DNA from: Mycobacterium sp.
GTDB lineage: Bacteria > Actinomycetota > Actinomycetes > Mycobacteriales > Mycobacteriaceae
DNA: 48,863 nt
Direction: 5' to 3'
Assembly: GCF_019247615.1 (NCBI RefSeq)
Contig: NZ_JAFBAT010000075.1
Location: 1 to 48,863, forward strand
Made by a program: the position numbers and the translations under genes. The notes under the pieces are model-generated. The model saw only the letters and a program-made list of their open reading frames with translations, was not told the DNA's origin and ran no database searches. Shown here in pieces: positions 7,402-16,130 of this stretch; within the stretch, counting starts at the first letter, position 1; every line of letters starts with the position of its first letter.

Positions 7402-8749
7402 CGAAATGACCGCGCCCGTCACCATTCCGGTCGAAGCCTACGTCTCCGAGGAGTACGCCCGCGCCGAACGTGACAAACTGTGGCGCAAGGTGTGGCAGCA
7501 GGTCGGGCGCGTCGAAGACCTCCCCAAAGTGGGCAGCTACCTCACCCACGAGATCCTCGACGACTCCGTTCTGGTGGTGCGAACCGGGCCGGACACGATC
7601 GTGGCGCACCACAACGTGTGCATGCATCGCGGACGTCGGCTGGTGGACGTTCCCCAAGGCGCCAAAAGCGCTTGCGGCCATAGGAAGTCGTTCGTGTGCG
7701 GCTTCCACGGGTGGACCTATGACCAAGACGGCGGCTGCATTCACGTGCCCGAGAGACAGGACTGGCAGGGTGCCCTCACGCCGGAGAACACCCACCTGGC
7801 GCCCGTCAACGTGGACACCTGGGGCGGCTGGATCTGGATCAACATGGATCCGGCGTGCGAACCGCTGCGCGACTACCTCGAACCCGCCGCAACCATGCTG
7901 GATCCCTTCCGGTTACAGGACATGCGTTGCAAATGGCGCAAGTGGCTGCATTTCGGGTGTAACTGGAAGGTCGCCATGGAGGCCTTCAACGAGACCTACC
8001 ACGTCGCCACCACGCATCCGCAGTTCAACAAGTTCGGGAACTTCCGCGGTTGGGCCATGGCACAGGGCAAGCACAGCAACATCGGCTACGACGCGCCCGC
8101 GGAGCTGGCAGAGACGAAGTCGAAGATCCGGCTCGGCACCGGCGCCGATCCCCGCGTGTCGACGGCCGAGATGCAGGTGTACACGCTGGAGGAGACCAAC
8201 GCCACCACCACGCAGACACTGGTGGACGCGGCGCGCAGGCTCGTCGACGAGTTGCCGGCGGGCGCCCCGGCCGACAAGGTGCTCGAACACTGGTTGTCGT
8301 CGGCACGGCGGGACGACGCCGCGCGGGGCGTGGTCTGGCCGACGATCGCGCCCGAGCATCTGGCCCGCAGCGGCACCGCCTGGCAGATCTTTCCCAACTT
8401 CCAGATCGGGCAGGGACTGACCACCGCGTTGTGCTACAGCGCCCGGCCCCACGGGTACGACCCGGACAGCTGCATCTTCGAAGTCTCCAGCTACGAGCTG
8501 TATCCCGAAGGCCAAGAGCCCCAGACAGACTGGACGTATGCCCCGCCGGACGACCCGAACTGGCGAAGCGTGCTGCCGCAGGACTTCTCCAACATGGCCG
8601 CGGTACAGCAGGGCATGAAGTCCTATGGCTTTTCCGGCCCCAGGCCGAACCCCTACATGGAACGCAGCACCGCAAACCTGCACCGTCACCTTGCCGAATA
8701 CATGGGCACCGGTGCGCCACGCAAGATAGTTACGGAGATCGAGCGATGA
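7388..8749 (+). CDS. Rieske non-heme iron oxygenase, catalytic alpha subunit
   Basis: The start ATG at 7388 is preceded by GTGAGGA, a good ribosome site, and is preferred to the GTG at 7376. The product is 453 aa. The Rieske [2Fe-2S] ligands are C78-M-H80 and C104-GF-H107. The catalytic iron site has NETYHVATTHP, with H205 and H210 as iron ligands and an Asp further on. The enzyme would insert oxygen into a ring or C-H bond using electrons from a reductase, but no reductase or ferredoxin gene lies in the window. The 23-residue gap between the two Rieske ligand pairs is longer than the 15-17 typical of this family and contains an extra CGH. It overlaps its upstream neighbour by 14 bases and its downstream neighbour by four. 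Confidence 0.93.
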   Translation: MGPADEMTAPVTIPVEAYVSEEYARAERDKLWRKVWQQVGRVEDLPKVGSYLTHEILDDSVLVVRTGPDTIVAHHNVCMHRGRRLVDVPQGAKSACGHRKSFVCGFHGWTYDQDGGCIHVPERQDWQGALTPENTHLAPVNVDTWGGWIWINMDPACEPLRDYLEPAATMLDPFRLQDMRCKWRKWLHFGCNWKVAMEAFNETYHVATTHPQFNKFGNFRGWAMAQGKHSNIGYDAPAELAETKSKIRLGTGADPRVSTAEMQVYTLEETNATTTQTLVDAARRLVDELPAGAPADKVLEHWLSSARRDDAARGVVWPTIAPEHLARSGTAWQIFPNFQIGQGLTTALCYSARPHGYDPDSCIFEVSSYELYPEGQEPQTDWTYAPPDDPNWRSVLPQDFSNMAAVQQGMKSYGFSGPRPNPYMERSTANLHRHLAEYMGTGAPRKIVTEIER

Positions 8750-9921
8750 AAGTCAACCTCGGTTTTGGCGCTCACAATTCGCGCGACTGGGATCGTGTGC
8801 TGGCCAAGGATTTCGGTCACCAGCCCGCAATCCCGGACTGGGAATGCGTGCAGGCCACGCTGGCCATTGCCGATCTGGCCGAACCGCTGGGTTTCGACGG
8901 CATCTGGATGCCGGAGCACTGTGGAACCCCGTACGGCATGACGCCCAACCCGATTCAGACCCTGAGCTATTTCGCCGGGCGTACCGAACGTGTCAGCCTC
9001 GGCACTTTCGTGGTCGTCGCGCCGTGGTGGCATCCGGTCCGGCTCGCGCACCAGATCGCCTACCTCGACATCCTGTCCAACGGCCGATACACGACGATCG
9101 GAATCGGCCGTGGGGTCTCCAAGGGTGAGTTCGAGGCGGTCGGCGTACCCCGCGAGGAAAGCAGGCAGCGATTCAACGAAACCCTTGACATCCTGCAGCT
9201 GGCGCTCTCCGGCGAGAGGTTCTCCTATGAAGGGGAAATCTTCAAGGTCCCCGAGATGTCGCTTCGCCCCGAACCGCAAAGCAAAGACCTCTTTTCTCGC
9301 ATTTACAGCTCCTCGTCGACGGCCGAGTCCCTGGAGATCCTGGCGCGGCGCGGCATGGTTCCGCTGTTCGTGGGCAACAAGCCGATCGGGGACGCCGGAC
9401 GGGAAGTGCAGAAGGTCAACACGTTCCGCAAGGAGGAAGGCCTGCCGCCCTGCCAGCCGAAGAACGTGATGTTCATGTACTGCACGACGGAGGACCCGGC
9501 CAGAACGGAGGAGTGGATCTGGACCGCCAACCGCGACGTCACCGTACACTACGGATTCGCCGACGCGTCGAACTTCAAGGGCGTCAAGGGTTATGAGGCC
9601 TACGCAGCCCGGGAGGCCACCGCGACGGCGGTGCTCGCCTCGTCGGTGACTGGTGAAGCTCAGGGCGGCCCGTCCAAGACGCCGGGCTACCACGCCTCCA
9701 ACCTGTTGATCGGCACGCCCGAGGAGATTTTCAGTCGGATCAAGGCTGCGCAGGAGGCCTGCTCCTTCTGCGAGCTGACGATCGTCCCGCAGTTCGGCAC
9801 CATGCCGTACCCCGAGGCGATCGCCAGCACGGAGCTGTTCGCGAAGGAGGTATTGCCCGCGGTGCAGCAGATGCCGGCGCCGCTGCATCGCGCGGCGCTC
9901 CCGGAAAACGCGCTGGCATGA
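8746..9921 (+). CDS. LLM-class (luciferase-like) flavin-dependent oxidoreductase
   Basis: The true start is the ATG overlapping the Rieske stop (ATGA), giving 391 aa. The long track ORF from 8050 is a read-through shadow. The TIM-barrel pattern of the bacterial luciferase family is clear: an early strand VNLGFGAHNS, then GFDGIWMPEH, RVSLGTFVVVAPWWHPVRLA, and LDILSNGRYTTIGIGRGVSKGEF, which is the family flavin/phosphate region. Members use FMNH2 or F420 and act as monooxygenases or dehydrogenases. Which cofactor is used here cannot be decided by eye. The tight overlap with the Rieske and Baeyer-Villiger genes places it in the same pathway. Confidence 0.9.
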   Translation: MKVNLGFGAHNSRDWDRVLAKDFGHQPAIPDWECVQATLAIADLAEPLGFDGIWMPEHCGTPYGMTPNPIQTLSYFAGRTERVSLGTFVVVAPWWHPVRLAHQIAYLDILSNGRYTTIGIGRGVSKGEFEAVGVPREESRQRFNETLDILQLALSGERFSYEGEIFKVPEMSLRPEPQSKDLFSRIYSSSSTAESLEILARRGMVPLFVGNKPIGDAGREVQKVNTFRKEEGLPPCQPKNVMFMYCTTEDPARTEEWIWTANRDVTVHYGFADASNFKGVKGYEAYAAREATATAVLASSVTGEAQGGPSKTPGYHASNLLIGTPEEIFSRIKAAQEACSFCELTIVPQFGTMPYPEAIASTELFAKEVLPAVQQMPAPLHRAALPENALA

Positions 9922-11771
9922 CCGACCCAAACTGTCCACCCACTCAAACGCCCGACGACATCGATTTCGAGGCGCTGCGAGAAAGGTATCGCCGCGAACG
10001 CGAAAAGAGGTTACGCCCAGAGGGTTCCAAGCAGTACGTCGAACTCGTCGATGACTTCGCGGGTTACTACGAAACGGATCCGCACTCGCCGCCGTCGCTG
10101 CGCGACCCCATCTCGGAGGATATCGACGTCGCGGTAATCGGTGGCGGCTTCGGCGGCCTGCTCTGTGGGGCATACCTGAAAAAGGCAGGGGTCGAGGACG
10201 TGCGGATCATCGAGCTCGGCGGTGACTTCGGCGGGGTCTGGTACTGGAACCGCTACCCCGGCCTGCAATGCGACAACGAGTCATACTGCTACATACCGCT
10301 TCTCGAAGAGCTGAACTTCATGCCGTCGAAGAAGTTCGCCGACGGCATCGAGATCTACGAACATTGCCGGCGCATCGGAAAGCACTACGGCCTCTATGAT
10401 TCCGCGATCTTCTCCACCCAGGTCCGCGACTTGCGCTGGGACGAGGACGTCAGGCGGTGGCGGATCGGCACGAATCGCGGCGACGAGATCCGCGCGCGTT
10501 TCGTGGTGATGGCCTCGGGTCCCTTCCATCGGCCGAAACTTCCGGGCATTTCCGGCATCAAGGACTATCGGGGCCACAGCTTTCACTCGTCCCGCTGGGA
10601 CTACGGATACACCGGCGGCGACAGCAACGGGGGGATGGACAAGCTTGCCGACAAGCGGGTCGCGGTGGTGGGGACGGGCGCGACCGCTGTCCAGATCATT
10701 CCGTACCTTGGCCGAGACGCCAAGCATCTCTATGTCTTTCAGCGCACGCCGTCATCGGTCGGTGCGCGGAACAATGCCCCGACCGATCCGCAGTGGGCGG
10801 AATCGCTGCGACCGGGCTGGCAGAAGGAGCGGCAACGCAACTTTCATGCCTGGACGTTCGAGGGGATGGCACTGGGCCAGCCCGATTACGTCTGCGACTT
10901 CTGGACCGAACTCGGCCGCAATACCGCGGCGCGGGTGATGGCGCTGGAGGATCCCGCGGCGATGACGGCCGAGCAGTTCATGGCCATTCGGGAGGAAGAG
11001 GACTTTCGGGTCATGGAGCGCCTGCGCCGCCGGGTGGAAAACATCGTGGAGGACGCCGACACCGCGGAGGCGCTCAAGCCCTACTACCGGTTCCTGTGCA
11101 AACGACCGTGCACCAACGACGAATATCTACAGACCTTCAACCGCCCGAATGTGACGCTGGTCGACGTGTCTGCGGCAAAGGGCGTCGAGCGGGCGACGGC
11201 AAGGGGCCTCGTTGCCAATGGCGTTGAGTACGAGGTCGACTGCATCATCTATGCGAGCGGATTCGAGATCACGACGGAAATCAGCCGCCGGTATTCGATC
11301 GACGCGATCAAGGGTCGCGAAGGTCTTTCGCTCTTCGACTACTGGCATGATGGATACCAGACATTCCACGGGATGACCAGCCGCGGTTTCCCTAACCAGT
11401 TCTTCACCGGGTTCACCCAGGTGGGTATCTCGGCGAACATCGCCGCGAACTACGAACTGCAGGGCGAGCACATCGCCTACATCATCTCCGAGGCCCTGGC
11501 CCGCGGCGCGGTGACCGTCGAGCCCACCCAAGAGGCGCAGGACGAATGGTGCCACACCATCCGGAGAACCGCGATCGACACCAGCCAGTTCGACGCGCAA
11601 TGCACGCCCGGCTACTACAACAACGAAGGCGGCGGCGCCGGTGTCGAGGAGGGCGAGGGCATCCGCTCGCATCTGGGCGAACCGTACGGACCGGGCTTTT
11701 ATGCGTTCGGCGAGTTATTGGCCCAGTGGCGCGACGACGGCAAGCTTGCGGGCCTGGTTCTCGAATCGTGA
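9918..11771 (+). CDS. FAD/NADPH-dependent Baeyer-Villiger-type monooxygenase
   Basis: The product is 617 aa. It carries two Rossmann motifs: GGGFGG (residues 75-80) for FAD and VVGTGATAVQ (about 250-259) for NADPH. Between them is YRGHSFHSSRWD (217-228), which fits the Baeyer-Villiger fingerprint FxGxxxHxxxW[P/D] with Tyr for the first Phe. The N-terminal extension of about 70 residues is like that of the larger steroid/phenylacetone/cyclopentadecanone monooxygenase group. These enzymes convert ketones to esters or lactones. Translation is coupled to the LLM gene (ATGA) and to the next SDR (TGATG). This is the key clue to the pathway chemistry; the actual ketone is unknown. Confidence 0.92.
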   Translation: MTDPNCPPTQTPDDIDFEALRERYRREREKRLRPEGSKQYVELVDDFAGYYETDPHSPPSLRDPISEDIDVAVIGGGFGGLLCGAYLKKAGVEDVRIIELGGDFGGVWYWNRYPGLQCDNESYCYIPLLEELNFMPSKKFADGIEIYEHCRRIGKHYGLYDSAIFSTQVRDLRWDEDVRRWRIGTNRGDEIRARFVVMASGPFHRPKLPGISGIKDYRGHSFHSSRWDYGYTGGDSNGGMDKLADKRVAVVGTGATAVQIIPYLGRDAKHLYVFQRTPSSVGARNNAPTDPQWAESLRPGWQKERQRNFHAWTFEGMALGQPDYVCDFWTELGRNTAARVMALEDPAAMTAEQFMAIREEEDFRVMERLRRRVENIVEDADTAEALKPYYRFLCKRPCTNDEYLQTFNRPNVTLVDVSAAKGVERATARGLVANGVEYEVDCIIYASGFEITTEISRRYSIDAIKGREGLSLFDYWHDGYQTFHGMTSRGFPNQFFTGFTQVGISANIAANYELQGEHIAYIISEALARGAVTVEPTQEAQDEWCHTIRRTAIDTSQFDAQCTPGYYNNEGGGAGVEEGEGIRSHLGEPYGPGFYAFGELLAQWRDDGKLAGLVLES

Positions 11772-12706
11772 TGGGTGAACTACGATTCGACGACCGTGTG
11801 GCGGTCGTCACCGGCGCGGGGCGGGGGCTGGGGCGAGCCTACGCGCTGCTGTTGGCATCCCGGGGCGCCCGCGTGGTCATCAACGACACCGGTGGCGTGC
11901 TGAGCGGTGACGGCACGGATGCCGGTCCCGCAGAACAGTTGGTGGCCGAGATCAGGGCGGCGGGCGGCGACGCGGTGGCGTGCCTCGAGTCGGTCGCGAC
12001 ACCCGAGGGTGGTCAGGCAATCATCGGTGCGGCGCTGGACCGCTACGGCCGCATCGATATCCTCATCCACAACGCCGGCAACGTGCGCCGAGGATCGTTG
12101 AAGGACATGAGCTATGACGATTTCGATGCCGTCATCGATGTCCACCTGCGCGGCGCCTTCCACGTGGTTCGTCCCGCGTTCCCGCTCATGTGCGAGGCGC
12201 AGTACGGCCGCATCGTGTTGACCTCGTCGATCGGCGGCCTGTACGGAAACCATGGCATCGCAAACTATGCGGCCGCCAAGGCGGGCCTCATGGGGCTGTC
12301 CAACGTCGTCGCCCTTGAAGGCGCGGCGGACGGTGTGCTGTGCAACGTCATCGTTCCGTCGGCGGTGACGAGAATGGCTGAGGGGCTCGATATTTCGGCA
12401 TATCCGCCGATGGGAACCGAACTGGTGGCGCCCGTGGTGGGCCTGCTTTCGCATGAAAGCTGCCCGGTGACCGGCGAGATGCTGGTCGCCATCGCCGGCC
12501 GGGTGGCCCGGGCGGTGGTCGCCGAAACAGCGGGAGTGCACCGCCCGTCCTGGTCCATCGAAGACGTTTTCTCACAGCTCGATACCATCCGTTATCCGGC
12601 CGCGCCGCTGGTCTTTCCCGTCGTACCTAGTGGTCATGCCGACCACATCCGTTACAGTTTCGAGGTCGCCGCAAGGATCGGACGGGAAGAGGCGCACCAT
12701 GGTTAG
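11771..12706 (+). CDS. SDR of the multifunctional-enzyme-2 / 17-beta-HSD4-like type
   Basis: The product is 311 aa. The cofactor motif TGAGRGLG is followed by VVINDTGG, the ND-x-GG signature seen in the hydroxyacyl-CoA dehydrogenase part of peroxisomal MFE-2. The catalytic Ser region is LTSSIGGLYGN and the active site is YAAAK. After the usual SDR core there is a C-terminal part of about 60 residues with PSWSIEDV, also typical of that subgroup. It could act as a 3-hydroxyacyl-CoA dehydrogenase in side-chain or ring degradation. It overlaps the BVMO by one base and the CoA-transferase by eight. Confidence 0.9.
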   Translation: MGELRFDDRVAVVTGAGRGLGRAYALLLASRGARVVINDTGGVLSGDGTDAGPAEQLVAEIRAAGGDAVACLESVATPEGGQAIIGAALDRYGRIDILIHNAGNVRRGSLKDMSYDDFDAVIDVHLRGAFHVVRPAFPLMCEAQYGRIVLTSSIGGLYGNHGIANYAAAKAGLMGLSNVVALEGAADGVLCNVIVPSAVTRMAEGLDISAYPPMGTELVAPVVGLLSHESCPVTGEMLVAIAGRVARAVVAETAGVHRPSWSIEDVFSQLDTIRYPAAPLVFPVVPSGHADHIRYSFEVAARIGREEAHHG

Positions 12707-13883
12707 CTCGGGCCCCCTGGCGGGGGTGCGCGTCGTCGACCTGACCGCGATGGTGATGGGACCCTATTGCACCCAGATCATGGCCGACATGGGTGCCGAC
12801 GTCATCAAGGTCGAGCCCCCGCAGGGCGACGACACCCGGTACATCTCGGTCGGGCCGGCGCGCGGCATGGGTGGCGTCTTCGTCAACGTCAACCGCGGCA
12901 AGCGCGGTATCACGATCGACCTGCGGTCCGATTTCGGTAAGTCGGTGCTGCGTGCGCTGATCGAACGCGCCGACGTCTTCATTCACTCCATGCGGGCGAA
13001 GGCGGTTGCGCGGCTCGGATTCGGCTATGACGAGGTCGCGGCGATCAATCCCGCCATCGTCTACACCAACTGCTACGGGTACAGCCGGCGCGGACCCAAC
13101 GGGGATCTGCCCGCCTATGACGACACCATCCAGGCGGCGTGCGGGCTGCCGTTCGTTCAGGAGCAGTTGACCGGCGAGCCGCATTACGTGGGCACGATAT
13201 TGGCCGACAAGGTCGCCGCCCTCACGGCGCTCTACGCCACGGTCATGGCGCTCTTCCACCGTGAGCGCACCGGCGAAGGCCAAGAGGTGGAAGTCGGGAT
13301 GTTCGAGACGATGGCGTCGTTCATGTTGGTCGAGCACGCCAACGGCGCGATCTTCGATCCGCCGTTGGGTCCCGCTGTCTATCCGCGTACGGTGGCGCCC
13401 AACCGTCGGCCGTACCGCACCAGCGATGGTTATGTCGCGGCGTTGATCTACAACGACAAGCATTGGGCGGCGTTCATCGACGCCGTGCGCCCCGACTGGG
13501 CCAGCGACCTGTACGCCACGCTCGAGCTGCGCGCGGGTCAGATCGACGCCGTGTACGCCCTGCTGGCCGAGACGCTGTCGCAGCGAACGACGCGGGAGTG
13601 GCTCGACCTGTTCCACGACCTGGAGATCCCCGCCTCCCCCCTGTCCAGTCCGGCGGCGTTGTTCGACGACAATCATCTCGGCGCCGTCGGTTTTTTCGAG
13701 ACGGTGGACACGCCGCACGGTCCGGTGCGGTTCCCCGGTGTGCCGACCTGGTTTTCGCGAACGCCGGGCAGCGTCGCCGGGCCCGCCCCGGAGCTGGGCG
13801 CCGACACCGAAGACGTGCTCGAAGAACTCGGATTGGGGCTCCCCACCGCGAAAGCCACCGCCAAACCGGCGGCATCCGGATAG
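12699..13883 (+). CDS. Class III (CaiB/BaiF-type) CoA-transferase
   Basis: The start is taken at the ATG at 12699 (MVSSGPLAGVRVVDLT), not the ORF start at 12630, because it gives the family-typical N-terminus and an eight-base overlap with the SDR stop. The product is 394 aa. Family features are DLTAMVMGPYCTQIMADMGADVIKVEPP, NRGKRGITIDL and the segment YDDTIQAACG, which holds the Asp expected to form the covalent CoA intermediate. It would move CoA from a donor thioester to a pathway acid, an alternative to the ATP-using ligase of the minus operon. It is the last gene of the six-gene operon. Confidence 0.92.
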   Translation: MVSSGPLAGVRVVDLTAMVMGPYCTQIMADMGADVIKVEPPQGDDTRYISVGPARGMGGVFVNVNRGKRGITIDLRSDFGKSVLRALIERADVFIHSMRAKAVARLGFGYDEVAAINPAIVYTNCYGYSRRGPNGDLPAYDDTIQAACGLPFVQEQLTGEPHYVGTILADKVAALTALYATVMALFHRERTGEGQEVEVGMFETMASFMLVEHANGAIFDPPLGPAVYPRTVAPNRRPYRTSDGYVAALIYNDKHWAAFIDAVRPDWASDLYATLELRAGQIDAVYALLAETLSQRTTREWLDLFHDLEIPASPLSSPAALFDDNHLGAVGFFETVDTPHGPVRFPGVPTWFSRTPGSVAGPAPELGADTEDVLEELGLGLPTAKATAKPAASG

Positions 13884-13956
13884 GGCAAGTCCGACACCGC
13901 AGAAGCCAAGAGCGCCTTCGCGTGTCTTCGCCGCGATCGGCTGCGTCGCCTCTAAG

Positions 13957-13971
13957 CTTGCTTCGAGCAAG
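13957..13971. terminator. Short hairpin downstream of the oxygenase operon
   Basis: CTTGCT-TCG-AGCAAG is a perfect six-base stem 73 bases after the CoA-transferase stop. There is no T-run, so it would be at most a weak terminator or processing site. The rest of the 228-base gap before the acyltransferase gene shows nothing else I recognise. Confidence 0.3.
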
Positions 13972-14111
13972 AGGAGGGGCAACGACGTATCGGCAGCAAC
14001 CACGGCGCCGGGCGACCTGCTGGTCAGGGCGCGCTGGCAGCGAGCACTGAGCCGGGCGGGGCACACCCCGCACCGGCGCGTTCTGGTTCGCGGCCGCGTT
14101 GGGTTGCTCCC

Positions 14112-16121
14112 GTGCGCCGGGTCGGGCGGCTGGCGATCTGGGATAAACCAGAGCGGCGCAGCGGCATTCCCGCGCTGGACGGGCTTCGCGCGGTAGCGGT
14201 TGCGCTCGTCCTCGTCGGGCACGGTGGGATCCCGGGTATGGTCGGTGGGTTCATCGGCGTGGATGTCTTCTTCGTTCTCAGCGGCTTCCTGATCACCTCG
14301 CTGCTGCTGGACGAGTTGGGACGCACCGGTCGGATTGAGCTGACCGGCTTCTGGATTCGGCGGGCACGACGGTTGCTCCCGGCGTTGGTGTTGATGGTGC
14401 TCACCGTGGGAGCGGCGCGTGAACTGCTGCCGTCGCAGGCTCTCACCGGGCTGCGCAACGACGCGATCGCGGCGTTCCTGTGGGTGGCGAATTGGCGGTT
14501 CGTGGCACAAAAGACCGACTATTTCACCCGGGGCGCTCCGCCCTCACCGCTCCAGCACACCTGGTCGCTCGGGGTCGAGGAACAGTACTACATTGTGTGG
14601 CCGGTCCTGTTGATCGCGGTGACCCTGATACTGGCCGCGCGGGCCAGGCGCTACTTCAGGCGAGCCACGGTGGGCGGCGTACGGTTTGCCATCTTCGTGA
14701 TCGCCACCGTGGGCGCGCTGACGTCCGCGGCGGCCGCCGCCCTCCTTGCCTCCGACACCACACGCGACCGGATATATTTCGGCACCGACACCCGCGCGCA
14801 GGCGTTGTTGACCGGTGCCGCGGCCGCGGCCCTGCTGGTCAGAGATTGGCCGTCGCTCAACCGCGGCTGGTGCCTGATCGGCACCCGTTGGGGACGGCGG
14901 GTGGCCCGCTTGCTGCCGCTGGTCGGCGTGGCCGGGTTGGCGGCGGCGACGCACTACGCGACGGGCAGAGCGGACGAGTTCCGCCATGGTTTGCTGTTCG
15001 GCGTCGCGATCGCTGCCGTCCTCGTGATCGCTCCCGTGGCGCTGGAGCAGCGCGGAGCGATCGCCCGGCTCCTCGCGCTGCCTCCTCTGGTGTGGCTCGG
15101 CACCATCTCGTACGGCGTCTATCTGTGGCACTGGCCAATCTTCTTGGCGCTCAACGGCGAGCGCACCGGATGGTCGGGTTCGCCATTGTTCGCGGCGCGG
15201 TGCGCCGCGACGGTGGCGGCGGCCGCCGCTTCATGGTGGCTGATCGAACAGCCCATCCGGCGCTGGCGGCCGGCCCGGGTGCCGCTACTCCCGCTCGCGG
15301 CGGCCACCGTGGCCAGCGCCGCCGCGGTGACGTTGCTGGTGGTTCCGGTGGGCACCGGGCCCGGCTTGCGCGAGTCCGGCCTGCCCCCCGGAGTATCGGC
15401 GGTCGCCGCGGTGTCGCCATCGCCACCGGGTGGAAGCCGCCCAGGTCCGGTAGGGCCGCGAGATCCCAATCGGCCGTTCACCGTTTCGGTCTTCGGCGAT
15501 TCCATCGGGTGGACCTGGATGCATTACCTACCGCCCACACCGGGATTCTCGTTCGTCGACCACACGGTCATCGGCTGCAGCCTCGTGCGGGGAACACCAT
15601 ATCGGTATATCGGTCAAACGCTCGAGCAGAGACCGGAGTGCGATGGCTGGCCGATCAGGTGGTCGGCGCAGCTCGGCCAGGACCAGCCGGACGTCGCACT
15701 GTTGATCATCGGCCGTTGGGAGACGGTTGACCGCGTCAATGAGGGCCAGTGGACCCATATCGGCGATCCGACGTTCGACGCATATCTCAGCGGGGAACTG
15801 CAGCGGGCCCTGAATATACTGGGCGCGAGCGGTATTCGCGTCATGGTGGCGACGGTCCCCTACAGCCGCGGCGGCGAAAAGCCCGACGGCCGCCTGTACC
15901 CGGAGGATCAACCGGATCGGGTCAATCTCTGGAATGCCATGCTGCGCAAAACGGTTGCTCTGCACCAGAATGTACAAATTCTCGACCTGAACAAGAAGCT
16001 ATGTCCCGATGGCGTTTACACCGCAAAAGTCGACGGGATCAAGGTGCGCAGCGACGGCGTGCATCTCACCCCGGAGGGGGTGAAGTGGCTGACGCCGTGG
16101 TTGGAGGAGTCGCTCAGGTAG
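14112..16121 (+). CDS. Acyltransferase-3 membrane protein with C-terminal SGNH domain (Rv0111-like)
   Basis: The product is 669 aa from a GTG start with no strong ribosome site. Residues 1 to about 420 are an acyltransferase-3 (OafA/YrhL) membrane domain: PALDGLRAVAVALVLVGH near the N-terminus, GGFIGVDVFFVLSGFLIT, FWIRRARRLLPAL, and SLGVEEQYY, followed by many hydrophobic helices. Residues about 465-669 are an SGNH domain facing the outside, with VSVFGDSIGW (block I Ser) and a C-terminal DGVHLTPEG (Asp/His pair). Such proteins O-acylate cell-wall glycans or glycolipids. It matches Rv0111, which in M. tuberculosis directly follows Rv0110; here a 13-kb island lies between the two. Confidence 0.9.
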   Translation: MRRVGRLAIWDKPERRSGIPALDGLRAVAVALVLVGHGGIPGMVGGFIGVDVFFVLSGFLITSLLLDELGRTGRIELTGFWIRRARRLLPALVLMVLTVGAARELLPSQALTGLRNDAIAAFLWVANWRFVAQKTDYFTRGAPPSPLQHTWSLGVEEQYYIVWPVLLIAVTLILAARARRYFRRATVGGVRFAIFVIATVGALTSAAAAALLASDTTRDRIYFGTDTRAQALLTGAAAAALLVRDWPSLNRGWCLIGTRWGRRVARLLPLVGVAGLAAATHYATGRADEFRHGLLFGVAIAAVLVIAPVALEQRGAIARLLALPPLVWLGTISYGVYLWHWPIFLALNGERTGWSGSPLFAARCAATVAAAAASWWLIEQPIRRWRPARVPLLPLAAATVASAAAVTLLVVPVGTGPGLRESGLPPGVSAVAAVSPSPPGGSRPGPVGPRDPNRPFTVSVFGDSIGWTWMHYLPPTPGFSFVDHTVIGCSLVRGTPYRYIGQTLEQRPECDGWPIRWSAQLGQDQPDVALLIIGRWETVDRVNEGQWTHIGDPTFDAYLSGELQRALNILGASGIRVMVATVPYSRGGEKPDGRLYPEDQPDRVNLWNAMLRKTVALHQNVQILDLNKKLCPDGVYTAKVDGIKVRSDGVHLTPEGVKWLTPWLEESLR

Positions 16122-16130
16122 CTCACCAGC

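Noticed and set aside
8686-10173. 495-aa antisense ORF
   Set aside because: It is a shadow of the LLM and BVMO genes and has no recognisable domain.
13884-14111. Upstream extension or small gene before the acyltransferase
   Set aside because: The gap contains no ORF with a start and ribosome site in frame with the acyltransferase; only a short hairpin is visible.
12627-14510. 627-aa antisense ORF
   Set aside because: It mirrors the CoA-transferase and acyltransferase genes on the other strand. The composition (Arg/His/Gln-rich, no domain) is typical of a high-GC shadow frame.
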